Shown: one piece after another, positions 16,285-25,639 of the stretch
Layout of the letters: the number at the start of each line of letters is the position of its first letter
Position numbering within the stretch: the first letter of the stretch is position 1
The notes under the pieces: model-generated
Seen by the model: the letters and a program-made list of their open reading frames with translations, nothing else
Database searches by the model: none
What the model was told of the DNA's origin: nothing
Made by a program: the position numbers and the translations under genes
Assembly: GCF_007004065.1 (NCBI RefSeq)
Contig: NZ_VFSV01000010.1
Location: 62,001 to 126,000 of the forward strand
Reading direction: 5' to 3'
Length of the DNA stretch: 64,000 nucleotides
Source of the DNA: Palleronia caenipelagi
GTDB lineage: Bacteria > Pseudomonadota > Alphaproteobacteria > Rhodobacterales > Rhodobacteraceae

Positions 16285-17730
16285 ATGCGACGTCTGCGCA
16301 AGATCAAGATCGTGGCCACGCTCGGCCCCGCCTCCTCCGATTATGAGACCATCCGCAAGCTGTTTGAGGCCGGGGCCGACGTGTTCCGTCTGAACATGAG
16401 CCATGGCAGCCATGACGAGATTATAGAGCGTCATGCCATCATTCGACAGGTCGAAACCGATCTGGGCCGACCCATTGGTATTCTCGCGGACCTGCAGGGC
16501 CCAAAACTCCGCGTTGGCGTGTTTGCCAATGGCGAGGAAGAGCTGACCGAAGGGCAGGAATTCCGCCTCGATCTGGACGACGCAGAGGGTGACGCCACCC
16601 GCGTGCAACTGCCGCACAAAGAGATCTTCGACGCTTTGGAGCCGGGTGCCACGCTTCTGGTCAATGATGGTAAGATCCGCCTTCGGGTGAAGGAACACGG
16701 TACAGATTTTGCTATTTGCGAGGTGGTCGTCGGTGGTACGATCTCCAATCGCAAGGGCGTGAATGTCCCGGATGTGGAGCTGCCGCTGGCCGCGCTCAGT
16801 GAGAAGGACCGCAAGGATCTGGAGTTTGTCTCCGAGCTGGGGGTCGACTGGCTGGCACTGAGCTTCGTGCAGCGCCCGTCCGACGTCGAAGAAGCCCGCA
16901 AGCTCTGCAATGGTCGCGCGGCGGTGCTGTCGAAGATCGAAAAGCCCTCCGCGGTGAAGAATTTCGACGCCATCCTCGAAGCCTCTGACGGCATCATGGT
17001 CGCGCGTGGCGATCTCGGCGTGGAGCTGCCGGTGCAGAACGTGCCGCCGATCCAGAAGAGCCTCGTGCGCAAATGCCGCGCTGCTGCCAAGCCTGTGATC
17101 GTCGCGACCCAGATGCTCGAATCGATGATCGAGAGTCCGGTGCCGACCCGCGCCGAAGTCTCTGACGTGGCTAACGCCATCTATGAGGGCGCCGACGCGG
17201 TGATGCTGTCTGCCGAATCGGCAGCAGGCGATTATCCGGTCGAAGCGGTCACCACGATGAACAACGTGGCTGTCGAGGTGGAGAGCGATCCCACCTATCG
17301 CGTCATCATCAATGCCAGCCGTGGCGCGGAGAAGACCACCGTGGCCGACGGCATCGTGACCGCCGCCCGTGAGATCGCCGAGACGGCGGATATCGAGGCG
17401 ATCTGCTGCTACACCCAGTCGGGCAAGACCGCTCTGCTGGTGTCGCGCGAGCGCCCAGCGGTGCCGATCATCGTACTGGCTTCGCTGGAGAAAACCGCGC
17501 GGCGCATGTGCCTGAGCTGGGGGACCCATTGTGTGCTGACCGGCAATCCGAGCCGGTTTAAGGACGCTGTGATCCATGCCGTTCGTGCGGCGCGGGGCGA
17601 AGGCTTTGCCGACGCAAAGGATCAGATCGTGGTGACCGCTGGCGTGCCCTTCGGGCAGACCGGCACCACAAACATCCTGCGGGTTGCCCCGTGTGAAGAG
17701 CGTCTGATCTCGGCCACTGATCCGGGTTGA
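16285..17730 (+). CDS. pyk: Pyruvate kinase
   Basis: This 481-residue pyruvate kinase catalyses phosphoenolpyruvate plus ADP to pyruvate plus ATP, the last step of glycolysis. The N-terminal barrel begins KIVATLGPASS. The active-site signature is VLSKIEKPSAVKNFDAIL and continues GIMVARGDLGVELP. Next to it is the loop PVIVATQMLESMIESPVPTR. The C-terminal domain (about residues 345-475) completes the fold. The ATG is preceded by AGGAGACCTCC. Length and motifs are complete. Confidence 0.97.
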   Translation: MRRLRKIKIVATLGPASSDYETIRKLFEAGADVFRLNMSHGSHDEIIERHAIIRQVETDLGRPIGILADLQGPKLRVGVFANGEEELTEGQEFRLDLDDAEGDATRVQLPHKEIFDALEPGATLLVNDGKIRLRVKEHGTDFAICEVVVGGTISNRKGVNVPDVELPLAALSEKDRKDLEFVSELGVDWLALSFVQRPSDVEEARKLCNGRAAVLSKIEKPSAVKNFDAILEASDGIMVARGDLGVELPVQNVPPIQKSLVRKCRAAAKPVIVATQMLESMIESPVPTRAEVSDVANAIYEGADAVMLSAESAAGDYPVEAVTTMNNVAVEVESDPTYRVIINASRGAEKTTVADGIVTAAREIAETADIEAICCYTQSGKTALLVSRERPAVPIIVLASLEKTARRMCLSWGTHCVLTGNPSRFKDAVIHAVRAARGEGFADAKDQIVVTAGVPFGQTGTTNILRVAPCEERLISATDPG

Positions 17731-17787
17731 TCAGAGACGGGTGGGCCTCTATCCCGTGGTCTGTTGATTAGGTGAGGACCCGCTGTG

Positions 17788-18045
17788 ATGCCGCTTATGC
17801 TTGCTCTGCTCCAGATCCCGTTGTCTCGCGATTACGGGATCGTGTTTGCGGCAATCATTCTGGCCATCGGCCTCATGTATCTGATCGGCGGTCTGGCGGC
17901 CGTCCGACTGTCCGCGTTCGGCCTGATCATGACCGTGCTCGGGATCGCTCTGGGCTACTGGACCCTGATGTCCTACCCGGCGAACTACACAATGGACGAT
18001 CTGGTCTATGCCTTCGTTGTGGTGTTCGCGGATATCATCAAATGA
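17788..18045 (+). CDS. Small two-to-three-helix membrane protein, unknown
   Basis: This 85-residue, strongly hydrophobic protein has three predicted membrane segments: about residues 1-12, 18-48 (FAAIILAIGLMYLIGGLAAV) and 52-80. It has few charged residues. I do not recognise the family. GAGGA lies nine bases before the ATG at 17788; a GTG at 17785 directly before it is also possible. It sits between pyk and rpmI and may be co-transcribed with pyk. Confidence 0.65.
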   Translation: MPLMLALLQIPLSRDYGIVFAAIILAIGLMYLIGGLAAVRLSAFGLIMTVLGIALGYWTLMSYPANYTMDDLVYAFVVVFADIIK

Positions 18046-18159
18046 CGGGAATGGCGGTTGCGCCTGATCCCCGGCCGGTGTAAGGCCCGGCTTCGTCTGC
18101 GCGCTCCGGCCATGTGGCATGCCGAGGGTGCGCTGAACCATCCGAAGAAGGAGACGGAA

Positions 18160-18360
18160 ATGCCCAAGATGAAGACCAAGTCGAGCGCCAAAAAGCGCTT
18201 CAAGGTCACCGCGACCGGTAAGGTCGTCGGCGGACAGGCCGGCAAGCGTCACGGCATGATCAAGCGGACCAACAAGTTCATCCGCGATGCCCGTGGAACC
18301 ACCGTGCTGAGCGAGCCCGATCAGAAGCTCGCCAAGCGTTACATGCCCTACGCCGGCTAA
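18160..18360 (+). CDS. rpmI: 50S ribosomal protein L35
   Basis: This 66-residue protein begins [20 protein letters not shown] and contains [13 protein letters not shown], the standard bL35 sequence. It is a component of the large ribosomal subunit. The ATG at 18160 has a strong GAAGGAGACGG Shine-Dalgarno. rplT follows by 12 bases in the conserved rpmI-rplT order. infC is not adjacent, as in many Alphaproteobacteria. The 114-base stretch upstream can form GC-rich hairpins and may be a regulatory leader, but I cannot assign one. Confidence 0.97.
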   Translation: MPKMKTKSSAKKRFKVTATGKVVGGQAGKRHGMIKRTNKFIRDARGTTVLSEPDQKLAKRYMPYAG

Positions 18361-18372
18361 GGAGACCGAACC

Positions 18373-18738
18373 ATGTCGCGAGTTAAAGGCGGAACCACCA
18401 CCCACGCCCGTCACAAGAAGGTCATCAAGGCTGCGAAAGGCTATTATGGCCGCCGCAAGAACACCTTCAAGACCGCTACGCAGGCCGTTGATAAGGCCAA
18501 CCAGTACGCCACCCGTGACCGCAAGAACCGCAAGCGCAACTTCCGCGCGCTGTGGATCCAGCGGATCAACGCTGGTGTCCGGGCACATGACGAGAGCCTG
18601 ACCTATTCCCGCTTCATTAACGGCCTGTCGAAGGCCGGCATCGAAGTGGACCGCAAGGTTCTGGCGGATCTGGCCATCCACGAGCCCGAGGCGTTCGCCG
18701 CGGTCGTCGATCAGGCCAAGAAAGCGCTGGCCGCCTGA
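18373..18738 (+). CDS. rplT: 50S ribosomal protein L20
   Basis: This 121-residue bL20 starts [20 protein letters not shown] and contains [13 protein letters not shown] and [11 protein letters not shown], which bind 23S rRNA and direct early large-subunit assembly. Shine-Dalgarno AAGGAGACC. It ends the rpmI-rplT operon and is followed by a strong intrinsic terminator. In other bacteria L20 represses its own operon; whether that holds here is not visible. Confidence 0.97.
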   Translation: MSRVKGGTTTHARHKKVIKAAKGYYGRRKNTFKTATQAVDKANQYATRDRKNRKRNFRALWIQRINAGVRAHDESLTYSRFINGLSKAGIEVDRKVLADLAIHEPEAFAAVVDQAKKALAA

Positions 18739-18762
18739 TCTGGCCGCCAGACTGTAATTTGA

Positions 18763-18791
18763 AAGGGTCGCCTGCAAGGTGGCCCTTTTTT
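18763..18791 (+). terminator. Terminator of rpmI-rplT
   Basis: Stem AAGGGTCGCC / GGTGGCCCTT (10 bp with two G-T pairs) has a TGCAA loop, followed by a run of six T. It starts 25 bases after rplT. Confidence 0.9.
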
Positions 18792-18797
18792 GTGCTC

Positions 18798-19247
18798 TCA
18801 GGCCTCGCGGACTTTCAGCGGGACAGGCTGCTTTTCCCCATCCTGCAGGATCGCGAAATCAAGCCCACCATCCTCGCGCCGGGTCACATCGTAGCTCAGT
18901 CGGTCCGCAACGTCATTGTCTCGGGTGAAGGTCAGCACCTTGGGCGCAATCGTTTCAACGGCGCTGGCAGCGAGGTAATCCGATGCGCAGATAATGACCT
19001 GATCGCCCACCTGACAGGTCCGCGCCGCCGCGCCGTTCAAAATACAGCAACGTGACCCCCGCTCGCCGTAGATCACATAGGTTGAGATCCGCGCGCCCGA
19101 AGCCTTGTTCCAGATCTCGACGAATTCCAGCGGGAGAATCCCCGCCTCTTCGCAGTGATCGGGGTCGAGGGTGATCGAGCCGTGATAGTCCAGATCAGCC
19201 TCGGTGACATGGAGGCCATGCAGCTTTGCAGTGACGAATTTCTTCAT
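18798..19247 (-). CDS. panD: Aspartate 1-decarboxylase (PanD-like)
   Basis: This 149-residue protein matches pyruvoyl-dependent aspartate alpha-decarboxylase, which makes beta-alanine for pantothenate and CoA. It begins [19 protein letters not shown]. The self-cleavage Gly-Ser is in [10 protein letters not shown] (Gly23-Ser24); Ser24 would become the pyruvoyl group. The NGAAAR motif and [10 protein letters not shown] follow. The chain is longer than the usual 115-135 residues, with an extended C-terminus after residue 110. The ATG at 19247 matches the family; an in-frame ATG at 19271 would add eight residues. The gene converges on rplT. Confidence 0.85.
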   Translation of the reverse strand: MKKFVTAKLHGLHVTEADLDYHGSITLDPDHCEEAGILPLEFVEIWNKASGARISTYVIYGERGSRCCILNGAAARTCQVGDQVIICASDYLAASAVETIAPKVLTFTRDNDVADRLSYDVTRREDGGLDFAILQDGEKQPVPLKVREA

Positions 19248-19303
19248 GATCAGGGGTCCTGAGAGGGTCATGGGCGATGCGCCCTACTTATACGGCGCGG
19301 TGC

Positions 19304-19338
19304 AAAAGAAAACGCCCCGAAGCAAGGCGACGGGGCGT
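19304..19338 (-). terminator. Terminator of lepA
   Basis: On the minus strand the stem ACGCCCCG / CGGGGCGT with an 11-base loop is followed by TTTTCTTTT. It lies 24 bases beyond the lepA stop and separates lepA from panD. Confidence 0.88.
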
Positions 19339-19361
19339 CATGTCGGTGCGGTCAGAGTAGA

Positions 19362-21164
19362 TCAGCTATCCATCTTCAGCGCGTTGATAAACGCCTCCTG
19401 AGGGATCTCCACCTTGCCGAACTGGCGCATCTTCTTCTTACCGGCCTTCTGCTTGTCCAGCAGTTTGCGCTTTCGCGAGGCGTCGCCGCCGTAGCATTTC
19501 GCGGTCACGTCCTTGCGCATGGCTGAAAGCGTCTCGCGCGCGATGACCCGCCCGCCAATGGCTGCCTGAATCGGGATCTTGAACATGTGGCGCGGGATCA
19601 GCTCCTTGAGCTTCTCGCACATGGCGCGGCCCCGGCCCTCGGCCCGGTCTCGGTGAACCAGCATCGACAGCGCGTCCACTGGCTCGTCATTCACCAGGAT
19701 CTGCATCTTCACGAGGTGATCCTCGCGGTAGCCGATCATCTGGTAATCGAAGCTCGCATAGCCCTTCGTCACCGATTTCAGCCGGTCGTAAAAGTCGAAT
19801 ACGACCTCGTTCAGCGGCAGGTCATAGACCACCATCGCGCGGCTTCCCGCATAGGTCAGGTCCATCTGGATCCCGCGCCGCTCCTGACACAGCTTCAGCA
19901 CATCACCCAGATAGTCGTCCGGCACGAGGATCGTCGCTTTGATCCGAGGCTCCTCGATATGGTCGATATGGGTCGGGTCGGGCATGTCGGCGGGGTTGTG
20001 CAGATCCACCCGCGTGCCGTCGCGCATATAGACATGATAAATCACCGACGGGGCCGTGGTGATCAGGTCGATATCGTATTCGCGCTCCAGCCGGTCGCGG
20101 ATCACCTCCAGATGCAACAGCCCGAGGAAGCCGCACCGGAACCCGAATCCCAGCGCCGCCGAGGTCTCCATCTCGGAGGTAAAGGACGCGTCATTCAGCG
20201 CCAGCTTTTCGATGGCGTCGCGCATGTCTTCAAAGTCGTTCGTATCCACCGGGAACAGTCCACAGAACACCACCGGGATCGAGGGCTTGAAGCCCGGCAG
20301 CGCCTCGGTCGCGCCGTTCTTCTCCAGCGTAATCGTGTCACCGACGCGGGTGTCGCGCACCTGCTTGATCGACGCGGTGAGAAATCCGATCTCGCCCGGT
20401 CCCAGCTCGTCCACGTCCTGCATGGCGGGGCGATAGATCCCGACGCGGTCCACCGGATAGGTGCCGCCGGTGCCCATCATACGTATACGCTGGCCCTTTT
20501 TCAGGACGCCGTCGATGATCCGCACGATCACCACCACGCCCAGATAGCTGTCGTATTTACTGTCGACCAGCAGCGCCTTCAGCGGTTTATCCCGATCCCC
20601 GACCGTGGGCGCGGGCAGGCGCTGGACGATGGCTTCCAGCACTTCGGGAATGCCCAGCCCGGTCTTGGCTGAGATCTCCACCGCGTCATGGGCCTCGATG
20701 CCGATGACATCCTCGATCTGTTCGCGCACCCGGTCGGGCTCGGCGGCGGGCAGGTCGACCTTGTTCAGGACCGGCACGATCTCGTGATCGGCCTCCATGG
20801 CGGTGTAGACATTGGCCAGCGTCTGCGCCTCGACGCCCTGGCTGGCATCGACCACCAGCAAGGACCCCTCAACGGCCTTCATCGACCGCGACACCTCATA
20901 TGCAAAGTCCACGTGACCCGGCGTGTCGATCAGGTTCAGGACATAGGTGATCCCGTCCTTGGCCGGATATTCGATGCGCACCGTGTTGGCCTTGATGGTG
21001 ATCCCGCGCTCGCGTTCGATATCCATCGCATCGAGGAGCTGTTCCTTCATGTCCCGCTCAGCCACCGTCCCGGTGAGCTGGATCAGCCGGTCAGCGAGCG
21101 TGGATTTCCCGTGGTCGATATGGGCCACGATGGAGAAATTGCGGATGTGAGCAAGGTCGGTCAT
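19362..21164 (-). CDS. lepA: Elongation factor 4 (LepA)
   Basis: This translational GTPase of about 600 residues has G1 [10 protein letters not shown]3 DTPGH and G4 NKVD, and the family-specific C-terminal domain ending around [18 protein letters not shown]. LepA binds ribosomes and affects elongation or initiation under altered ionic conditions. The ATG at 21164 ([10 protein letters not shown]) fits homologues; an ATG at 21173 is three codons upstream. No clear Shine-Dalgarno is seen for either. Confidence 0.96.
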   Translation of the reverse strand: MTDLAHIRNFSIVAHIDHGKSTLADRLIQLTGTVAERDMKEQLLDAMDIERERGITIKANTVRIEYPAKDGITYVLNLIDTPGHVDFAYEVSRSMKAVEGSLLVVDASQGVEAQTLANVYTAMEADHEIVPVLNKVDLPAAEPDRVREQIEDVIGIEAHDAVEISAKTGLGIPEVLEAIVQRLPAPTVGDRDKPLKALLVDSKYDSYLGVVVIVRIIDGVLKKGQRIRMMGTGGTYPVDRVGIYRPAMQDVDELGPGEIGFLTASIKQVRDTRVGDTITLEKNGATEALPGFKPSIPVVFCGLFPVDTNDFEDMRDAIEKLALNDASFTSEMETSAALGFGFRCGFLGLLHLEVIRDRLEREYDIDLITTAPSVIYHVYMRDGTRVDLHNPADMPDPTHIDHIEEPRIKATILVPDDYLGDVLKLCQERRGIQMDLTYAGSRAMVVYDLPLNEVVFDFYDRLKSVTKGYASFDYQMIGYREDHLVKMQILVNDEPVDALSMLVHRDRAEGRGRAMCEKLKELIPRHMFKIPIQAAIGGRVIARETLSAMRKDVTAKCYGGDASRKRKLLDKQKAGKKKMRQFGKVEIPQEAFINALKMDS

Positions 21165-21263
21165 AGCCCGCATATGCGGCGCTTTGGGGCGTTTGTCGAG
21201 AGGTCAGTAGACAGGGCGACAGAAGGTCTTAGGGTGGAGGGAAGGGCAGGGGCGAGCGGTGGG

Positions 21264-22497
21264 ATGGATCTGGACGAGTATGAGGAGTGGCTGAAGGGGC
21301 AGGAGCGTGATGTTATAGTCGCGATGGCGGCTCGGGATGCGCTGCGGGTGGCGCCTGTTTTGATTCGTGATGCACCCGAGGCGCCATGGCCTACAACCTA
21401 TGGCCAGCTTGTGCTGCACTCCTACAGGTGCATTCTCGTGTCGGGAGTTTCTACCGCACACTCAACCGCCGATATAATTGAGGCTGCTGGCGCCGCCCTC
21501 GCCGCCGTGAGTAGTTACGCAACCGGCGGTTTCCCTTTGTCAGTGGCTCGGTTAGCCTCCGCTGCCGCGCATTCCTCGGACAAAGCGGTTGATCACGCCC
21601 GGGTCGGTGCTGCTGATGCAATATTTACCTTCAATAACGCTCACATCGTAATTGAGGCGGCCCATGACGCAGACATCAGCCTGCTGAAAAAAAGATGTTA
21701 CAGATTTGTTCGGCATACCCACATGGCCAGACGCGAAGGCGCCAGAGCACGCCGCGTCGGATGCCATCTCTGATCTTGCGCAGTCCGACCCGATCTGGTC
21801 CTTCTGGGCCCGCTGGTATGACGGCTTCCTGCGCGGTGAGCCGCTCGACTGGGAGCTGCAAAAGCAAATCGCCCTCATCCCCGACAATGACTGGGCCAAA
21901 GGCCCGGCCCACATCGCAAGGCTGATCGAAAAAATCGAAGCAAAGGCTCGGCCAGTCGCTGTTCCCGACCTGCCGGCGGAGATGATCCGAACTCATGTCC
22001 AGAACCTTCTGGCGTCGCCGGAATTTTCAGCGCGGACCTCTGAACTGGCCGCCGATACGGTCAAGGCGCAACTTGATCTCCTGCGCAATGAAACCGGCTG
22101 GAACCAACTGCCGGAGGAGCTTCGCCATCTCGAAGCGGTTACCCACCATTTCCGCAATCTGGCGACCCATCTGCGCGCGCAGGAAGATGAGGCGGCAAAG
22201 ATTGAGGCGCTGACCAAAGAGATCAAAGCGCTGAATGCCCGGATTGCGCTGCTGGAACGGGACCTCGCAGCCAAACCGCGTGGCTTTTTCAGCGCAAATA
22301 CGTCTCAGAAGGTGATCGAAGCCGCAGCCATCTGCGCAATCATTCAGCCATTTTCACCTTTGATCGCTCAGGGGTTCCATTTCCTCAGTGGCGCATTTCC
22401 GACCGACGCTTTGATGCAAGCGTTCGATGGCTGGATCGATCCGGGACGACCGGCAGAGCCTTTTGCCCCTGACCTGCCAGAGGTGACTGACGTTTGA
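21264..22497 (+). pseudogene. Frameshifted gene for a Rhodobacterales hypothetical protein
   Basis: Two adjacent reading frames look like one gene broken by a single extra base. The first half starts MDLDEYEEWLKGQERDVIVA at 21264 and runs through an Ala-rich segment to DISLLKK. The second half reads KKDVTDLFGIPTWPD and continues to 22497. It includes a WSFWARWYDGFLRGEPLDWE block, a coiled coil (about 22040-22270) and a mildly hydrophobic C-terminus. Both parts resemble one protein type seen in this bacterial group, beginning MDLDEYxEWLKGQ and later carrying a W-x-x-WY-x-x-R-L block. The break is at an A7 run (21687-21693); six A would join the frames into about 410 residues. It could be a real mutation, a base-calling error or transcriptional slippage. 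Confidence 0.7.
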
Positions 22498-22551
22498 GGG
22501 ATATGGACCCGCCCAAACCCTTCACCCGTCCATAAAATCCAAATCCCGTCC

Positions 22552-23112
22552 TCACACCTCGCTCTGCCGAAAGCATGTTTCGAGGTGGTCGTTCACCAAG
22601 CCACAGGCCTGCATCCATGCGTAGACGATGGTCGGGCCGCAGAATTTGAAGCCTCGCTTCTTAAGATCCTTTGACAGCGCCACAGAGATCTCCGTTTGCG
22701 CCGGGACGCCGGCCATCGTGGCGGGGCGGTTCACCAGAGGTGTGCCATCGACGTAGGACCAGCAGAACTCCGCGAAATCCTGTCTCTCTGACAGGTCCAG
22801 AAACGCCCGCGAATTGCCGATGGTGGCTTCGATCTTGCCCCTGTGGCGGATGATGCCGGGGTTTTGCACCAGCCGCGCCACCTCCGTCTCGCCCCAGCTT
22901 GCGATCACTTCGGGGTCAAAGCCCTCGAACGCCTCGCGGAAACTCTCGCGCTTGCGCAGGATGGTGATCCAGGACAGCCCGGCCTGAAACCCGTCAAGGA
23001 TCAGCTTTTCCCACAGCGCCCTCGGGTCATACTCCGGCACGCCCCATTCGGTGTCGTGATAGGTGACATAGAGCGGGTCCTCGCCGCACCACGGGCATCG
23101 CGTCTGGGTCAT
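22552..23112 (-). CDS. tag: DNA-3-methyladenine glycosylase I
   Basis: This 186-residue Tag enzyme removes 3-methyladenine from alkylated DNA in base-excision repair. It begins [20 protein letters not shown], containing the N-terminal Cys and His of the zinc site. It has the helix-hairpin-helix region [17 protein letters not shown] and the family stretch [18 protein letters not shown]. Length is normal. The start codon region faces divergent phaA with about 190 bases between. Confidence 0.95.
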   Translation of the reverse strand: MTQTRCPWCGEDPLYVTYHDTEWGVPEYDPRALWEKLILDGFQAGLSWITILRKRESFREAFEGFDPEVIASWGETEVARLVQNPGIIRHRGKIEATIGNSRAFLDLSERQDFAEFCWSYVDGTPLVNRPATMAGVPAQTEISVALSKDLKKRGFKFCGPTIVYAWMQACGLVNDHLETCFRQSEV

Positions 23113-23305
23113 GGTCTCTGCTCCTCGGCAATACTTGCTATGTTCTCTAGGTCAGACCTATGCGCCATATGCATATCCGCCAGCGGTCTTCGTCATGCAC
23201 GCTACTGCGCACAACCGTTGGCTTACAGTGGTAATTTGGTTAAGGTGCGCGCGGAACGAGGGGGGACGGATCGGCTGTCGCCCCGCACGATCGAGGAAAT
23301 ACTGC

Positions 23306-24481
23306 ATGACAAATGTCGTGATCGCTTCGGCAGCCCGGACGGCTGTCGGTTCTTTCGGAGGCACTCTGGCGGACACCCCGGCCCATGATCTGGGCGCAAA
23401 GGTGCTCGAAGAAATCTGCGCCCGCGCCGGTGTGGATAAGGCCGATGTGAGCGAGACGATCCTCGGTCAGGTTCTGACCGCCGGTCAGGGCCAGAACCCG
23501 GCCCGCCAAGCCCATGTAAATGCTGGCCTTCCCATCGAGAGCGCCGCCTGGAGCATCAACCAGGTCTGTGGCTCCGGCCTGCGCGCCGTGGCGCTGGGCG
23601 CTCAGCACATCCGTCTGGGCGATGCGAAGATCGTCGCCGCAGGTGGTCAGGAAAACATGTCCATGAGCCCCCACGTGGCGAACCTGCGCAAGGGCCACAA
23701 GATGGGTGACATGAAATTCATCGACTCGATGATTCGTGACGGTCTGTGGGACGCCTTTAACGGGTATCACATGGGGCAGACTGCCGAGAACGTGGCCGAG
23801 CAGTGGCAGATCAGCCGCGAGCAGCAGGACGAGTTCGCCGCCGCCTCCCAGAACAAGGCCGAAGCCGCTCAGAAGGCGGGCAAGTTCGCCGATGAGATCG
23901 TGCCCTTCACGATCAAGACCCGCAAAGGTGACATCGTTTTCGATCAGGATGAGTACATCCGTCACGGCGCCTCTGTCGAAGGCATGGCCAAGCTGCGCCC
24001 CGCCTTCACCAAGGACGGCTCGGTGACCGCTGGCAACGCCTCAGGTCTCAATGACGGCGCTGCCGCCGTACTGCTGATGTCCGCCGAGGATGCCGAAGCC
24101 CGCGGGATCACCCCGCTGGCCCGCATCGCCTCCTATGCCACGGTGGGTCTCGACCCGTCGATCATGGGCACCGGCCCCATCGGGGCCTCTCGCAAGGCAC
24201 TGGAGATCGCGGGCTGGAAGCCCGAGGATCTGGACCTCGTTGAAGCCAATGAAGCCTTCGCCGCGCAGGCCTGCGCCGTGAACAAGGACATGGGCTGGGA
24301 TCCGGCCGTGGTGAACGTCAACGGTGGTGCCATCGCCATCGGTCACCCGATCGGTGCCTCGGGCTGCCGGATCCTGAACACGCTGCTGTTCGAGATGAAG
24401 CGCCGCGACGCCAAGAAGGGTCTCGCCACGCTTTGCATCGGCGGTGGCATGGGTGTCGCCATGTGTCTTGAGCGTCCCTGA
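23306..24481 (+). CDS. phaA: Acetyl-CoA C-acetyltransferase (beta-ketothiolase)
   Basis: This 391-residue thiolase condenses two acetyl-CoA to acetoacetyl-CoA. The acyl-accepting Cys88 is in [11 protein letters not shown], the base pair is His349 in GHPIGASG, and the second Cys is in LCIGGGMG. The ATG at 23306 has GAGGAAA six bases upstream. A longer reading frame back to 23111 crosses the promoter region and is not supported. It is followed by the acetoacetyl-CoA reductase, so the pair supplies (R)-3-hydroxybutyryl-CoA for polyhydroxybutyrate. The polymerase phaC is not in the window. Confidence 0.95.
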   Translation: MTNVVIASAARTAVGSFGGTLADTPAHDLGAKVLEEICARAGVDKADVSETILGQVLTAGQGQNPARQAHVNAGLPIESAAWSINQVCGSGLRAVALGAQHIRLGDAKIVAAGGQENMSMSPHVANLRKGHKMGDMKFIDSMIRDGLWDAFNGYHMGQTAENVAEQWQISREQQDEFAAASQNKAEAAQKAGKFADEIVPFTIKTRKGDIVFDQDEYIRHGASVEGMAKLRPAFTKDGSVTAGNASGLNDGAAAVLLMSAEDAEARGITPLARIASYATVGLDPSIMGTGPIGASRKALEIAGWKPEDLDLVEANEAFAAQACAVNKDMGWDPAVVNVNGGAIAIGHPIGASGCRILNTLLFEMKRRDAKKGLATLCIGGGMGVAMCLERP

Positions 24482-24549
24482 TCTGACCTTGCCGCCTCGC
24501 CATGAGGGCGGGGCGGCCCCACTGACTTTCTGACATTCTGGAGAAAAAC

Positions 24550-25272
24550 ATGGCTCGAGTAGCACTTGTGACCGGCGGCAGCCGCGGCATCGGCGAAGCG
24601 ATTTCCAAGGCCCTGAAGGCCGCTGGTTATGAGGTCGCCGCGACCTATGCCGGCAATGACGAGAAGGCCGCGGCCTTCACCGCCGAGACCGGCATCAAGA
24701 CCTACAAGTGGAACGTTGCCGATTACGAGGCCTCCAAAGAGGGTCTGGCCAAGGTCGAGGCCGATCTCGGCCCCATCGATATCGTTGTCGCCAATGCGGG
24801 CATCACCCGTGACGCGCCGTTCCACCGCATGACCCCGGAGCAGTGGTCCGAGGTGATCGACACCAACCTGACCGGCGTATTCAACACCGTACATCCGCTC
24901 TGGAACGGCATGCGTGAGCGTGGCTTTGGCCGCGTCGTGGTGATCTCCTCGGTGAACGGCCAGAAAGGCCAGTTCGGCCAGGTGAACTACGCCGCCACCA
25001 AGGCGGGCGATCTGGGCATCGTCAAGTCGCTGGCGCAGGAAGGCGCGGCCAAGGGCATCACCGCCAACGCCATCTGCCCCGGCTACATCGCCACCGAGAT
25101 GGTCATGGCCGTCCCGGAAAAGGTGCGTGAGAAGATCATCGCCGGCATCCCCGCAGGCCGTCTGGGCGAGCCCGAAGAGATTGCGCGCTGCGTGACCTTC
25201 CTCGTGTCCGACGATGCGGGCTTTATCAACGGCTCGACCATTTCCGCCAACGGCGCGCAGTTCTTCTCGTAA
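24550..25272 (+). CDS. phaB: Acetoacetyl-CoA reductase
   Basis: This 240-residue short-chain dehydrogenase has the NADPH-binding TGGSRGIGEAI motif (residues 8-18) and the NAG motif at 82-84. Catalytic residues are Ser134, Tyr147 and Lys151 (YAATK). The family-specific insert ISSVNGQKGQFGQVNY identifies PhaB, which reduces acetoacetyl-CoA to (R)-3-hydroxybutyryl-CoA. Shine-Dalgarno GGAGAAA. It lies 68 bases after phaA and ends in a strong terminator, defining a two-gene operon. Confidence 0.95.
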   Translation: MARVALVTGGSRGIGEAISKALKAAGYEVAATYAGNDEKAAAFTAETGIKTYKWNVADYEASKEGLAKVEADLGPIDIVVANAGITRDAPFHRMTPEQWSEVIDTNLTGVFNTVHPLWNGMRERGFGRVVVISSVNGQKGQFGQVNYAATKAGDLGIVKSLAQEGAAKGITANAICPGYIATEMVMAVPEKVREKIIAGIPAGRLGEPEEIARCVTFLVSDDAGFINGSTISANGAQFFS

Positions 25273-25292
25273 GGACGCGCTACTGAGACAGG

Positions 25293-25323
25293 AAAGGCCG
25301 GTGCGATCTGCACCGGCCTTTTT
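25293..25323 (+). terminator. Terminator of phaA-phaB
   Basis: A 12-bp perfect stem AAAGGCCGGTGC / GCACCGGCCTTT around loop GATCT runs directly into a T tract. It starts 20 bases after phaB. Confidence 0.95.
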
Positions 25324-25368
25324 ATCTGGGTAACCGATCCGGCGCGAAATATCGCCGGGGATGTCGTG

Positions 25369-25533
25369 TTAGTGAGTGAGACGCTCGATCTCTTCCTTGA
25401 TACGCAGCTTCTCGCGCTTCATCTGCTGAATCTCGAAATCGCTGGTGGCCGGGCTCCGCTGAGCCTCTTCCACCCTGCTCGAGAGGGCCTGGTGCTTTTT
25501 CCGCAGTTCTTCGACATGCGCGCTCACAGACAT
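25369..25533 (-). CDS. YdcH/DUF465-like small coiled-coil protein
   Basis: Translation of the minus strand from 25533 gives 54 residues, MSVSAHVEELRKKHQALSS at the start and MKREKLRIKEEIERL near the end. This is the compact helical-hairpin, heptad-rich pattern of DUF465/YdcH. The ATG has an ideal Shine-Dalgarno, AGGAGGT, five bases upstream. The family is a small soluble protein of unknown function. It lies alone between the phaB terminator and the methyltransferase, on the same strand as the latter. Confidence 0.85.
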   Translation of the reverse strand: MSVSAHVEELRKKHQALSSRVEEAQRSPATSDFEIQQMKREKLRIKEEIERLTH

Positions 25534-25639
25534 GTGTCACCTCCTATGTTTCGATACCTTCGAAGGTAGGCACAAATTTCCCGGCTGTCATCTCTTGTAT
25601 CTCTATTCTTTCGTACAAGACGTAATATCTGCCCGAAAA

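Noticed and set aside
16150-17577. A 475-codon minus-strand frame opposite pyk
   Set aside because: His/Arg-rich shadow of pyruvate kinase with no domain.
20688-21263. Plus-strand extension upstream of the frameshifted gene, opposite lepA
   Set aside because: Only the part from 21264 (MDLDEYEEW) has protein-like sequence; the upstream codons are antisense to lepA.
21687-21694. Programmed -1 ribosomal frameshift at the A7 run
   Set aside because: The downstream frame is reached by +1 (or -2), not -1, so the classical slippery heptamer does not apply.
23113-23305. GGAACG element upstream of phaA as a further EcfG promoter
   Set aside because: No GTT occurs at 16-18 bases from it, unlike the accepted elements.
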